Shown here: piece after piece, positions 38,644-48,608 of the stretch
Layout of the letters: the number at the start of each line of letters is the position of its first letter
Numbering within the stretch: position 1 is the stretch's first letter
NCBI GenBank assembly: GCA_001247695.2
Contig: LGRX02024682.1
Coordinates: 1-64,000 of the forward strand
Source: Cymbomonas tetramitiformis
Taxonomy: Eukaryota > Chlorophyta > Pyramimonadophyceae > Pyramimonadales > Pyramimonadaceae
Direction: 5' to 3'
DNA: 64,000 bases
Notes under the pieces: generated by a model
What the model was told of the DNA's origin: nothing
Database searches by the model: none
Seen by the model: only the letters and a program-made list of their open reading frames with translations
Position numbers and translations under genes: made by a program

Positions 38644-39321
38644 ATGAGAAAGATATTGACTGATGCTATTGTCAAACAATATTGTCTAAATGAATTAGGC
38701 TTTAGAAATGCTGCATCTAATAAATCAATATTTCATGGATACTCTAAATTAGCTTCTAACAATTATGCTATGACCGCTCCTTCTCAAAATAGTGTTGAAT
38801 TTTATACTTCTATTTCTCAAAGTCCTTTGATAAATTCAGTTGATTTGATTCAAAATTTAAAAAGAAGTGATGTCAATGTTTTTGTTCCGGGAAATTATAC
38901 AAGAGCGGACAATTTACAAAGGTTTGCAGATTTAAGTGAATCTGATGTAGAAACTCCAAGAAGTTATGTATCACCTGATTCAGAACATGATGACGATGTT
39001 AAATATTTAGAAAGTTTTTCACCAATTCCAATAAATCAAGGAGATTCTTCCGGAATATTTGTTCGAAATCCTATGTTAAATCAAGCTTTATCTCCGTTTA
39101 ACACACCCCAAAATCAAGGTGAATCTGGAACTTCCGGAAGAAGAACACCTTTAGTAAGACAAGCATTAATCAATTCAGTTCATAAAGGTTCACTTAGCCC
39201 TGCACGTTTAGATAATGATGACGACGATGATGATATTAGTAATGAAGTTCAATATATGGGTGTGGAAATGAGTCCTATTTCCACAAGAGCACAACGTGCA
39301 AATAGAGGTAATCAATTATAA
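38644..39321 (+). CDS. Acidic low-complexity protein (225 aa), intact
   Basis: Complete MRKILTDAIVKQYCLNELGF start, then nearly the same sequence as the cut copy at 26101 through PGNYTRADNLQRF and DVKYLES, with an added segment (SSGIFVRNPMLNQAL). Ends NEVQYMGVEMSP and RAQRANRGNQL. Blocks 3 and 5 are thus closely related here. Confidence 0.65.
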   Translation: MRKILTDAIVKQYCLNELGFRNAASNKSIFHGYSKLASNNYAMTAPSQNSVEFYTSISQSPLINSVDLIQNLKRSDVNVFVPGNYTRADNLQRFADLSESDVETPRSYVSPDSEHDDDVKYLESFSPIPINQGDSSGIFVRNPMLNQALSPFNTPQNQGESGTSGRRTPLVRQALINSVHKGSLSPARLDNDDDDDDISNEVQYMGVEMSPISTRAQRANRGNQL

Positions 39322-39345
39322 ATAATAATATATCATAATATATAA

Positions 39346-39562
39346 ATGACTCGTGCTGAATGGAACGAAACATTAAAAAAATGTGCCAAAGAATATCATT
39401 CCAAAAAAGGCACGAAACCTCGTAAAAAATATTCCAAAAAGAAAAAAAGTTAATTAAATCTGCAAATATTCAATCACCACAAGTGACATCACGACCTATT
39501 GCAAATTTACCAACAAATAATAACAATCGAGGACCTGCAAGATTTTTAATTTAATTGTGTAA
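39346..39562 (+). pseudogene. Small Lys-rich protein, frameshifted
   Basis: Matches 26704 base for base until the A-run at 39440, which is two bases longer, and lacks four bases near 39543. Reads MTRAEWNETLKKCAKEYHSK before the break. Confidence 0.75.
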
Positions 39563-39571
39563 ATTTTCTTC

Positions 39572-39596
39572 GGTTTTTTCAGGGGGACAAAAAACC
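39572..39596. terminator. GGTTTTTT ... AAAAAACC hairpin
   Basis: Eight-pair stem, CAGGGGGAC loop, after the Lys-rich pseudogene as at 26931. Confidence 0.6.
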
Positions 39597-39611
39597 TCAA
39601 AAAAATAAAAT

Positions 39612-39651
39612 CCACTTAAAGAGTGTAACTCAGTAGTGTAAACAAAGCAAA
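39612..39651 (+). promoter_or_regulatory. CCACTTAAAGAGTGTAAC upstream element
   Basis: Ends at the ATG of the RING pseudogene; one base shorter than the copy before 27011. Confidence 0.6.
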
Positions 39652-40125
39652 ATGAATACTATTGACAACAAACATTGTTGTATTTGTCTTGAGTCTTTTG
39701 AACACAATTCTCATTATACATTCAACTTTATTTGCCAAGTTTGCAACGAAGGTACAATATGTAATGAGTGTTCGAATGAAATGAAAAATGATACGTGTTG
39801 TGAGTGTCCAATATGTCGTTCAGAAAATTGAAAATTTCAATTTAGCTCAGATGTAATGGAGTTTTATTTGTGTGACCAAGTAAATTTGGATGGTGGTTCC
39901 GAATGTCAAAGAAACCCCGCTTTGAATTTCATGAGAAAAGTATATAATGGTGAAGAAAAATACAATTACGTTGATGTAAACATTAGAACACGCTATAAAG
40001 ATGAAAGCAAATTAGTAGTTGAACTTCGAAATTTTGATGCCACTTTCTACTTAAATATTGAAATATCATTTGAAGATGACGAAATTATGAAAAAAAATAA
40101 AAGAAGAAAAACTCTTAGAAAATAG
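39652..40125 (+). pseudogene. RING-like protein with a nonsense codon
   Basis: HCCICLESFEH, ICQVC, ICNEC and ECPICRSEN give the four Cys pairs. Then TGA at 39828 stands where the other copies have TGG (Trp). The C-terminal domain (ALNFMRKVYNGEEKYNYVDVNI) continues in frame to 40125. The finger and linker differ much more from the other copies than the C-terminal domain does. Confidence 0.75.
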
Positions 40126-40135
40126 AATTAAATGT

Positions 40136-40372
40136 ATGCAAAAAGATTTTTTTGAAAATATGGACGAAAATTGTATTCATATTCCTGCTTTAAATATAGC
40201 AAGAAAAAATAGAATTGGTGAAGATTGTTACAATTATTTAACGGTCAAAATATGTGATGATGGTAATATAACAATTTGTAATGTAGATAGTTCTATTCAA
40301 ATGACAATGTTTAGTCAAGAAATGAATAATGAATATTGTAAAGAAATTTTAGAGTTAATAGGGCGTCTATAA
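40136..40372 (+). CDS. Lone RING-family C-terminal domain (78 aa)
   Basis: ALNIARKNRIGEDCYNYLTVKI and ICNVDSSIQMTMFSQEM align with the C-terminal domain of the RING proteins (compare ALNIARKTLHGEDVYNYLEVQI at 40960). No finger precedes it. It may be a truncated gene or a decoy form of the domain. Confidence 0.5.
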   Translation: MQKDFFENMDENCIHIPALNIARKNRIGEDCYNYLTVKICDDGNITICNVDSSIQMTMFSQEMNNEYCKEILELIGRL

Positions 40373-40710
40373 GGTATTAAATTATAAAATATCAAAACTT
40401 CCATAAATGATTTAAGAACAATTAACATGTATATATATTGAGAACTTAATTAATTTACTTTTCATTTACTTACAATTTTTTATCTTTATCTTTTATATTT
40501 TGTTTTTATTTTACATTTATTATTATTATTTTCATTGTAGATTTTTTATTTATTTTTTATTGTATACACATTTAATCACGTAATTTATTCTCAATTTATT
40601 ACGTAATTATTTCTTGTAATTATTTCTTTAGGGTTTTCTCTTGTATTTATTAATCATTTATTATCGTCTTTAGGGTTTTGGGGGCAGGCTATAATCGGTA
40701 GTATACTACT
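40373..40710 (+). repeat. Type 1 terminal repeat, outer end to the right
   Basis: TTTAATCACGTAATTTATTCTC, TTACGTAATTATTTC twice, TTTAGGGTTTTGGGGGC and GGCTATAATCGGTAGTATACTACT. The last two bases also belong to the next gene piece. Confidence 0.82.
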
Positions 40711-41143
40711 TGAGTCTTTTGAACACAAACCTTATCAAGCATTTAACTTTACTTGTCAAGTTTGCAACGAAGGCATAATATGTACAAGTTGTCTTCGTAA
40801 TTTATTTTGGCAAAAAGGAATGGAAGGAATTGAATGGTTTGAGGAAATTGAAAAGTGTCCTATTTGTAGAACATCAAATTACAAATACCATTTTGATATT
40901 ATAATGGATAAATTTCTTGACCAAGTTGAAAACACTGATGAAAACAATAATTCAGCTTTAAATATAGCAAGAAAAACTTTACATGGTGAAGATGTTTACA
41001 ATTACTTAGAAGTACAAATTTTTGAATATGGGTTGGTAAACATAACAAATATGGACTCTTCTATTAATATTGAGGTAAGAAGTGAAGAAATGTATGAACG
41101 TTATTTACCCGAATTGTTTGAGCTTGCCAAGCGTATAACTTAA
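40709..41143 (+). pseudogene. RING-like protein, 5' end cut
   Basis: Opens in the middle of the finger (LESFEHKPYQAFNF, TCQVC, ICTSC, KCPICRTSNYKYHF). The first Cys pair and start codon are missing at the junction. The remaining frame is open to 41143, with an ATG at 40820. The linker between finger and C-terminal domain is unlike the other copies. Confidence 0.75.
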
Positions 41144-41148
41144 TCAAT

Positions 41149-41185
41149 TTAAAGATTATGTTACATTATAATGTAAGAAACAATT
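41149..41185 (+). promoter_or_regulatory. TTTAAAGATTATGTTACATTA upstream element
   Basis: Same as at 27560; ends at the ATG of 41186. Confidence 0.55.
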
Positions 41186-41623
41186 ATGGAAGCTATTCAA
41201 GACATGGAATGTAAACAATAAATTAAACATTTTTATTTGTATAAAGATGAAGTTCAAAACAAATTTCAAAATTTGCAAAAATCAGATTATTCAGATTACA
41301 TTAAATCGTATTTTGAATATTTTGTTAATCATAAAGTTATTTCTGATTTAGAAAAGGTAATCAATTTTTGGGGAAAAGATATTCATCATTATTTGCACAT
41401 CAATTCAACATTATATAACCTAATCATTAAAGATTCGGAAAATAACGATATTCCAATAAAAGATATACATGAAGCTATATTATATACTTTGGTAATCAAA
41501 AATCAAGAAAAAAAATTTTTTGATATTACTTCTTTAGTATATTTAGACATGAATGAATATCTACGTGAAAATTCCATTGACCAAGACTATAATGATTTAC
41601 TATTTTTAGAGGCCAACAATTAA
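41186..41623 (+). pseudogene. 146-aa accessory protein with early stop
   Basis: Starts MEAIQDMECKQ, then TAA at 41219 stands where the other copies have a Tyr codon. The rest is open (FQNLQKSDYSDYIKSYFEYF, VINFWGKDIHHYL, IKDIHEAILYTL). Confidence 0.75.
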
Positions 41624-41865
41624 CATATATCTTATTGAAACATTAATTAATTTACTTTTTATTTATTTTCAATTTTATCTTTATCTATTTATTGTAGTTT
41701 TATTTATTTATTTATATTTATTTATTATCGTACTAACATTTAATCACGTAATTTATTCCCTAATTATTACGTAATTATTTCTTTAGGGTTTCTCTTGTAT
41801 TTATTAATCATTATTATCGTCTTTAGGGTTTTGGGAGTAGGCTATAATCGGTACACTAGTAGTAT
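41624..41865 (+). repeat. Type 1 terminal repeat, outer end to the right
   Basis: TTTAATCACGTAATTTATTCCC, TTTAGGGTTTTGGGAGTAGG, then CTATAATCGGTACACTAGTAGTA. Its last bases match the outer end at 47891 rather than the GTAGTATACTAC form. Confidence 0.8.
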
Positions 41866-41944
41866 TATTCCCCAACCCTAGGCGTAGCCTAGAGTTTTTT
41901 GAGGTGGGGGAAAATTTTGTCGGTGAACGTACCTACATACTACT
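41866..41944 (+). repeat. Remnant of the fourth end type
   Basis: CCCCAACCCTAGG, GAGGTGGGGGAAAATTTTGTC and CATACTACT correspond to 10490-10568. Only about 80 bp remain and no element gene is attached. Confidence 0.65.
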
Positions 41945-42664
41945 TATACTAAGTAAAAAGACTTTATATTTTTTTAGGAGAATTTTTTATGAATGTTGTA
42001 AATATTTTTTGTAACAATTCATATATTGTTGCATATAACCATAAAAAATGTATGATAACTATAAGGAATTTACATTTGTGACATGAGAAAATTCAAGAAA
42101 AAAATAACTTTAAATTTTTGGACAAATATGTAGACAACAAAATATTAAAAATAGTCCAGAAAGTACACATAGATGATCAAATGGAAATTATACATGAATA
42201 AGGAAACTCTTCAACTTCACTTTAATGAAATATATCATTAGCGTCATGTGCTAGTTTGGTGGGGGGAGACTGGGGGAGACTGGACCATTTATGCAAAGAT
42301 GCTGGTCTTTGAACAAGGAACAAGATGACACCTCTTCTCAGGGTTCAACACTGGGTAGGCCATATACTACAAGCCTCATAGAAAGCTTTGAAAACTATAC
42401 GGGTAATATTGGAGGAAGCTTCGGCGGAAATGCTTCGTCAACCTACTATATTGCTGGCATCTTAAGTTGGTAGCGCATCAGAGAAACATACTGTAAAATC
42501 TTCTGCGCAAGGAGTACACGGCCATGTCACTAAGCACAGTGGCTACCAGGGCAGTCGGGAAATTTGCAGCTCATAATACCTTCGCCAAAACATCTAAAAG
42601 TCGATATCCGGAAAGTTGTAACAGTCCACATATGCCAGGGTCAATTGCAAAGGAATCATACGCC
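41945..42664. other. Host-like DNA, no gene seen
   Basis: Mixed composition, no terminal-repeat motif. The short open frames here have no recognisable domains. Confidence 0.5.
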
Positions 42665-43881
42665 CTAAAACCACTCATGAACATAAATACCAGCACTTCG
42701 AAGTCGTCCCAACAAAGTCACTGCATCTTCCCTTGTCTTATTTACACCAACACAAGGATGATGGTTCCACTGACGAAAATGAACCTCAACAAACAATTCA
42801 TCAATCATAAATATTGTCTTCGACAGGATCATTTTATTCAGCACCTCATACTCCATTCCTTCAATATCCATTTTCACAACGAAATAGTCTTGATAACGAA
42901 TATGGTTTAATACCCAAGCGGAAAAGTCTATTCCGTTGAAAGATTTTGAGTTCATGTCATTTGCTGGAGAGACTTTGCAACCGTTAAATATGTTGACCGC
43001 ACCGTCATACACCCCTACAACCTGGTTATAAACGTGAATTCTCCGGTCAGTCTTCTGTGGCTTAACGAAGGTTTTAAGAAATGTTGGGTCAGCTTCCCAA
43101 CCGAACACCTCGTCAAAGCGTACAGGGTATGGTGAACTTCCCCCACCACCTTGCGTTTTCGCAGCTTACGCATATTCTTTCAGGAACTGCTGCATGCTTG
43201 ATGAAAACTCATTCGTTCCTAGGTCTGCATAAATTCTCTTTCGTGCAGCAGGCACGTGGATGTATGTTGGTAGTATATTCTTCCAAACCTCGTCAATACG
43301 ACGACGCAACTCTTTCTTTCCGTTTGCTGCCCAACAAGAACGAAAGGGTTTTTCCAAAGTCCCACAGTCAAGCATGATTTAATCAAAACTGGCGTAAACG
43401 GGCTCCAGTCGTTGCAGTACTACTGCAGACACTTTCGGTTTGTTGTTTCCGGCCGGATCCTGAATCGAGCCCGCGTCTTCCGCAAGAGTACCTTGAGTTG
43501 AATAGTGATATTCATTTGTCTCATAGCAAATCTTAGTGTGTAGCGCCCAACAACCTTGGGTAGAACAAGCAGGTATGACCTTTTTGGTAGCTCGACATAT
43601 TTGCGTTAATACTTGCTCTCGAAGCCCCATACTTTCTCGAAGTTCCCACAGTGCCTCCCGAAACGCTGGTTGCTCGTGTTTCGTGAACCGCCACCGTTGC
43701 AAGTGGAGCTTGTATATTTCAATCCACCTCGCACGCAACACTTTTGAAGAGTTGCTGTCGCTAAAAGCAACAAAACCAGCGTTACGTTCGAGAAACGAAC
43801 CTGAAGGTGCAAGATATGGTTCTTCAATGCAAAAATATATACAAGCAGAACTAAGGAACGACTTAAAGGTAGGGCGACCAC
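42665..43881 (-). pseudogene. FkbM-like methyltransferase, decayed host-type gene
   Basis: A hydrophobic N-terminal stretch (SLVLLVYIFALKNHI, then VTLVLLLLATA) suggests a signal anchor. A frame change near 43760 leads to the rest. ADLGTNEFSSS near 43215 and DYFVVKMDIEGMEYEVL near 42850 are the AdoMet-binding and EGxE motifs of FkbM-family methyltransferases. Two in-frame TAA codons (about 43379 and 43166) interrupt an otherwise open frame. In both places Gln (CAA) would fit, so C-to-T change is possible. It ends with TAG at 42665. It lies in the central host-like segment and is not part of the viral blocks. Confidence 0.6.
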
Positions 43882-44672
43882 ATTGAACGCTTCATCCTAA
43901 GACTAGAACATGCGTTGCTGAGCAACACCATGGCTACATTTGACGCCAAGCATACTTAATACTTGCAATTATGACAAGCCAGAACCTCCGCATGCGAGTC
44001 TCACCCATTTTTTTCGATTTTCGGATTCGACTGCACATTCGGAGCGCACTGCGCACTTAAATGCACCCCGCCATTTGGCATTTCAAATCATTTGCCTGCC
44101 ATCGTACTTTTGCTGCACACGTTTCTTAGCTAGAGGTCCCATCTTCTATATTATTAAGCCGCGTAATATGCTCTTTTTGAGCCTTCTGATTCAAAAATGC
44201 CGATCTGCCGCATCATGTCGGCTGTCCTACTGCAGACGTCGGCTGTCCTACTCCAGATTTTGCGAGGAGCTCACAGACGCTGCTCATCTGACCAATCATA
44301 TTCACAGTACTTCATTAAATTCGTAACCTTTTCATACCCGATCTTCCATTCAGGTCAGGTATTGGTTCGAAAAATTCGAGCCAATGATGTTTTAGATTTC
44401 AACCAAAAATCAGGTTATCGTCCGGATTGAATCTTAGATGGTTACGGGCGTCAGATCCGGATATTTCCTGGACTCTCATCGTTAATTTTTCCTACTATCC
44501 ATGAAGCAGGTTCATGGAACCTAATCCGGAATCGAGAATGCCGCGGACCCGCGTATGACGGTATGAGTGTTTGACCGAGCACCCGTTCCAAATACGTTCC
44601 GCGCCTGCCAACGCTACATTCATTATTCACCAGGAGCGCCCACCCTGCACTACTGCACTGCACGCAGACCTG
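43882..44672. other. Host-like intergenic DNA
   Basis: No convincing gene. Near 44221 a TCGGCTGTCCTACTGCAGA unit occurs twice. Nothing links it to the viral blocks. Confidence 0.5.
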
Positions 44673-44677
44673 AACTG

Positions 44678-44940
44678 TGATGGAAACAGTGAGATATATA
44701 TATATGATTGACGGAGTCGGGCGGATATATATATATCACAGAAACCTAGAGCAAGCTGTCAGGCGGGTGCCTCGGGTTTCACAGTGCGAAGATAATTGAA
44801 TAACATACGGAGAGTGTTTTATTCTGTGAGCTGAGGATGACCGTGCCAGGCAAGACGGCACCGCGGGTCGAGGGGTGACACAGGCGGACAGGACTGCCAC
44901 CCCCTTACAGTGGGGGGGGCTAAAGTCACTGTCTCCATGA
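44678..44940 (-). repeat. LTR (3' LTR in element orientation)
   Basis: Aligns with 46967-47230 with few differences, such as ATAACATACGG versus ATAATATACGG and an eight- versus seven-G run. Contains short ATATATATAT stretches. Confidence 0.88.
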
Positions 44941-45110
44941 CACCACCTCACCCCGAAGAGGTGAGGTGCCAAGGCAGCACCCAACCCTAAACCCTAGAGA
45001 TACAAATGTTATAAGTCCAGGGGACTTTAATGTCCAGCTAACAAGAATGCCAAGCAGCCGACTCAGAACAGTGGTACTACGTAGGATTGAGGGGCAGGGG
45101 TCTCGATGCT

Positions 45111-46724
45111 CTAAGGGTTCTCTGCCGATGCACCGGACGGTGTGACGTCGGTGATCGACACCGTTGCAGTTGTGCCGCCGGAGAAAGACGGAAGCCACAC
45201 AGGAGACGAGCGGAATGCCGGCCAGTCCACCTCGTCGTCGTCATCGTGGACGGCATGGAAAGCCGGTGGCGCCGCGTCAGGCTCCACCTCGTCGGATTGC
45301 TCATCACAGAGGTCCACGCCCGAGAATCGGACGGACATGGCTGCCGGACCCGGCTGAGTGGAGTCGTCCAGTGGCGGGGGCTCCAATGCCTGTAAAGAGT
45401 TGGCACGGGGTGCCGGCGGTGGCGCAGGCGGCCACGCCGACATCGGAGGAGGAGGGGCCGCCGCGGGGGCGGTTGCGGGCGCCCGCCCCGGAGCGAAGGA
45501 TGCCGCACAAGAGTAGGGGCACACACCCTCGGTGTCAAGGTGGCCCGTGGTCACCGCCCACAGGCGGAAGCAGGTGACACACACGAGTCCGGTGCCTTCC
45601 CACTGCAGGTAGCGGGCATTCCTCACGGGCTTCCACTCACCGACGGGGGGCGCCAAGTTCTTCCAGCCGAGAGCATGCATGGAGCCGACGGTGGGCTTGC
45701 CACCGCCACCACTGCCGCCACCGCCCCTGCCACCACCGCCGCCAGCACCACCGCGCCCAGCACCACCAGATGTCGGAGGGGAAGGCGCGGAGAGGCGGAC
45801 CAAGGGGAATTCGTCGCGGAAGACCTTGGAGATGCGCAAGGTGAGGGCGGCGAAGGTGAAGGGGACGTTGGCCCCAAGGTCGCGCAACACCACCAGGTAA
45901 AGTGGCGCGACGTGGGGGGAGACGGCCGCAGAGGCATGAAGGACGCTGTAGAGGTCAGACACCATGTTGGCGTCGCTGTACTGCGGGTTGACCTTCTTGT
46001 TCTTGTCGGCCAGAGTGCGGAAGGCAGCAAGCTGTGGCGCGGGGTCGACGGTCTCGTCGAGAATGGTCGCTCTGAGGCGCACCCAGAAGCGATGCTCGTC
46101 GGGATCCCCGATGCCCTCCACATGGAAACGAAGGCGCTGCAATGCGCAGCGGCCATCGCGGGGATGGAACTCCACGGACTCCTCATACAGGGTGAGGGCG
46201 GTGGAGCGGAGAACCGTGGGGAGGACGGCGTACATGAGCTCGTTGAGGACGATGTGGTAGTCCGTGTACTCGCTGTCCAGATCCAGAAGCTTGGCGACGT
46301 CGTCACGAGAGATTGGCCCGAAAACATGGTTCATGTTGGCGAGTAAAACCGCGAAGTCCGACTCAGCATCGGGTCCATCAAGAGTAAGGCCAACGGAGCT
46401 CTTGAAGCCATGTGTCCGAAGAAGCTTGGCCAACTCCTCGCCGTAGGAGAAGGCGTAATCGATTTTGTCTGCGAATTCCGTACGCTGGGAGGGCTTCACA
46501 GGCGTGGACACCCAAACCGCGGGGTCAGCGTGGAACTCAGCAGAGGTGGCCGCCCGAGAGACTGGGGTCGGCTTGGCGGTCAACTGTGACATGCGCACAA
46601 TCGGGTCCCCAGAGCCGCCACGGTCGGGGCTAGCCGATGAATTGGGGCTGGCGGAGGAATGCCCTCCAGGTGATTCCCTCGCAGCACGAAGGCGGCTGCC
46701 GAGGGAGATGCGGTCCGCGCTCAT
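45111..46724 (-). CDS. gag: Gag-like protein (537 aa)
   Basis: Start set at MSADRISLGSRL (46724), since the open frame upstream runs through non-conserved DNA into the LTR. A helix-rich capsid-like domain (about 60-310) includes YAFSYGEELAKLL, LLANMNHVFG and VSDLYSVLHASAA. A Gly-rich linker (GGAGGGGGRGGGG) follows. Then comes GLVCVTCFRLW ... GHLDTEGVCPYSC, a Cys/His knuckle-like motif that may bind RNA, and a Pro/Ala-rich tail with acidic stretches. No pol frame follows. Probably forms the particle of this non-autonomous retrotransposon. Confidence 0.7.
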   Translation of the reverse strand: MSADRISLGSRLRAARESPGGHSSASPNSSASPDRGGSGDPIVRMSQLTAKPTPVSRAATSAEFHADPAVWVSTPVKPSQRTEFADKIDYAFSYGEELAKLLRTHGFKSSVGLTLDGPDAESDFAVLLANMNHVFGPISRDDVAKLLDLDSEYTDYHIVLNELMYAVLPTVLRSTALTLYEESVEFHPRDGRCALQRLRFHVEGIGDPDEHRFWVRLRATILDETVDPAPQLAAFRTLADKNKKVNPQYSDANMVSDLYSVLHASAAVSPHVAPLYLVVLRDLGANVPFTFAALTLRISKVFRDEFPLVRLSAPSPPTSGGAGRGGAGGGGGRGGGGSGGGGKPTVGSMHALGWKNLAPPVGEWKPVRNARYLQWEGTGLVCVTCFRLWAVTTGHLDTEGVCPYSCAASFAPGRAPATAPAAAPPPPMSAWPPAPPPAPRANSLQALEPPPLDDSTQPGPAAMSVRFSGVDLCDEQSDEVEPDAAPPAFHAVHDDDDEVDWPAFRSSPVWLPSFSGGTTATVSITDVTPSGASAENP

Positions 46725-46924
46725 GTCCGGAAGAACGTAGCGTGGAATGTTGGTTTGTCGGTAGTGCGAATGCCGCACGAATTCCGGGAGCTGGCTCCGC
46801 TCGAGGAAAAGGGCCGGTGCAGTAAAAAACACGCGGCTGGTGGTGGAGAAGCTGGCAATGCGCTCAGCTCGTGCAAGCAGCTGGATTCGCTGCAAGCGGC
46901 CGCTGGTTCCGCGGGATCTCAGAG

Positions 46925-46966
46925 CAGTGAAAATCGAAACACCCACTAAGTGGTGAACCGATAACC
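46925..46966 (-). other. Possible primer-binding region
   Basis: Minus-strand sequence next to the 5' LTR reads GGTTATCGGTTCACCACTTA. Its place fits a primer-binding site, but I cannot match it to a given tRNA. Confidence 0.3.
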
Positions 46967-47230
46967 TGATGGAAACAGTGATATATATATATATATGATT
47001 GACGGAGTCGGGCGGATATATATATCTCACAGAAACCTAGAGCAAGCTGTCAGGCGGGTGCCTCGGGTTTCACAGTGCGAAGATAATTGAATAATATACG
47101 GAGAGTGTTTTATTCCCTGAGCTGAGCATGACCGTGCCAGGCAAGACGGCACCGCGGGTCGAGGGGTGACACAGGCGGACAGGACTGCCACCCCCTTACA
47201 GTGGGGGGGCTAAAGTCACTGTCTCCATGA
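46967..47230 (-). repeat. LTR (5' LTR in element orientation)
   Basis: Starts TGATGGAAACAGTG and ends TCTCCATGA before the AACTG duplication. It should carry the promoter on the minus strand. Confidence 0.88.
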
Positions 47231-47235
47231 AACTG

Positions 47236-47890
47236 CCTGCTACTTCAGCTTTATACTTTTCACTATTTTTCACTTTTCACTTTTCACTATTTTTCATTGT
47301 TTATGTGTAAACTGAAAGCGCGATTCGTTGTGGGCGTGTCGGAGATTGTGCAGGTTGCCCGTGAGATTCAAAGCTCCAATTTACGGTACGTTGGTTCCTA
47401 GCTCTCTGTTTTCCCGTTTCTCCGTTGTTGTTCGTACGGCTGCTTCACAAGTGGTCCCGACCGTATTTGTGAGCAATGAATGTTCTTTTGGAAGTTCTCA
47501 ATTTTGCACATTTTCTGCGGCAATTTCCGCGACTGGCTCGATTTTGCAAATATGGTGTATGCCGAAACAGTTTGCTGGACTTGACACTGTGACACTCAAA
47601 ACTGTCACATGTCACTTCCTATGGTAGGCTGGGTGACCGTCACCAGTAGACGGGAAACACCCGTTAGGTATTTATGTATGCCTCTGATTTATCTATGAGA
47701 CTTTTACCGTTCTGATTCCGTAACCCTTAACTCAGGGTTTATCTCGCCAGTTAGATATATATTACCGCCGAACTATATATCTACCAGGTTTGGCCCCACT
47801 TGCGCTTTGTTTAGCCACTGCGAGATTGCCACCATGAGTGGCTAAGCTCGGACGCCAGGGATTGCCGCCATGAGTGGCTATGCCACGCCC
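47236..47890. other. Host-like DNA with a short repeat
   Basis: No gene. TTTTCACTATTTTTCAC units occur near 47268. Two ATTGCC(A/G)CCATGAGTGGCTA units occur at about 47825 and 47861, the second close to the element end. Confidence 0.5.
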
Positions 47891-48134
47891 TACTACTAGT
47901 GTACCGATTATAGCCTACCCCCAAAACCCTAAAGACGATAATAAATGATTACTAAATACAGAGAAAACCCTAAAGAAATAATTACGTAATAAATAGGGAA
48001 TAAATTACGTGATTAAATGTTAGTACGATAAAAAATAAATAAAAAATAATTAAAAAATCTACAATAAAAAGATAAAGATAAAATTGAAAGTAAATAAAAA
48101 GTAAATTAATTAATGTTTCAATAAGATATATGTT
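47891..48134 (-). repeat. Type 1 terminal repeat, outer end to the left
   Basis: TACTACTAGTGTACCGATTATAG, then CCCCCAAAACCCTAAAGACG, AATTACGTAATAAATAGGG and TAAATTACGTGATTAAATG. Complement of 41624-41865, with the same CGGTACACTAGTAGTA end. Confidence 0.82.
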
Positions 48135-48570
48135 AATTGCTGGCCTCTAAAAATAGTAAATCATTATAGTCTTGGTCAATGGAATTTTCACGTAGATATT
48201 CATTCATGTCTAAATATACTAAACAAGTAATATCAAAATCTTTGTTTTCTTGACTTTTGATTACCAAAGTATAAAATATAGCTTCATGTATATCTTTGAT
48301 TGGAATATCGTTATTTTCCGAATCTTTAATGATTAGGTTGTATAATGTTGAATTAATGTGCAAATAATGATGAATATCTTTTCCCCAAAAATTGATTACC
48401 TTTTCTAAATCAGAAATAACTTTATGATTAATAAAATATTCAAAATACGATTTAATGTAATCTAAATAATCTGATTTTTGCAAATTTTGAAATTTGTTTT
48501 GAACTTCATCTTTATACAAATAAAATTGTTTAATATATTGTTTACATTCCATGTCTTGAATAGCTTCCAT
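48133..48570 (-). CDS. 146-aa accessory protein (DIH family), intact
   Basis: Best copy of the family: MEAIQDMECKQYIKQFYLYK, VINFWGKDIHHYL, IKDIHEAIFYTLVIKS, LVYLDMNEYLREN. It overlaps the inner edge of the terminal repeat by two bases at its stop. The RING gene lies just upstream on the same strand. Confidence 0.65.
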   Translation of the reverse strand: MEAIQDMECKQYIKQFYLYKDEVQNKFQNLQKSDYLDYIKSYFEYFINHKVISDLEKVINFWGKDIHHYLHINSTLYNLIIKDSENNDIPIKDIHEAIFYTLVIKSQENKDFDITCLVYLDMNEYLRENSIDQDYNDLLFLEASN

Positions 48571-48608
48571 AATTGTTTCTTACATTATAATGTAACATAA
48601 TCTTTAAA
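48571..48608 (-). promoter_or_regulatory. TTTAAAGATTATGTTACATTA upstream element
   Basis: Reverse copy of 27560-27597, between the RING and 146-aa genes. Confidence 0.55.

Larger units (their letters stand above)
44673..47235 (-). mobile_element. Gag-only LTR retrotransposon with 5-bp target duplication
   Basis: Two LTRs of 263 and 264 bp (44678-44940 and 46967-47230) flank 2026 bp. AACTG occurs directly outside both (44673-44677 and 47231-47235). The LTR edges read TGATGGAAACAG and CTGTCTCCATGA. Only a gag-like gene is inside; no protease, integrase or reverse transcriptase. A GT/GA-rich tract beside the left LTR (GGGGTGAGGTGGTG on the minus strand) may be the polypurine tract, giving minus-strand orientation. 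It must rely on enzymes of another element. High GC and near-identical LTRs suggest recent insertion. Confidence 0.85.

Noticed and set aside
42665..43400. A changed genetic code (TAA read as Gln)
   Set aside because: Most viral genes end in TAA, and other breaks are TGA or frameshifts. Two TAA codons in one decayed gene are not enough.
42524..44430. Plus-strand ORFs over and beside the FkbM-like gene
   Set aside because: No domain, no homologue in the window, and the recognisable motifs are on the minus strand.
45142..46446. Long plus-strand and other-frame ORFs across the gag gene
   Set aside because: They come from the high GC of the gag sequence; their proteins are low-complexity Pro/Arg/Ser and only the minus-strand frame has Gag-like features.
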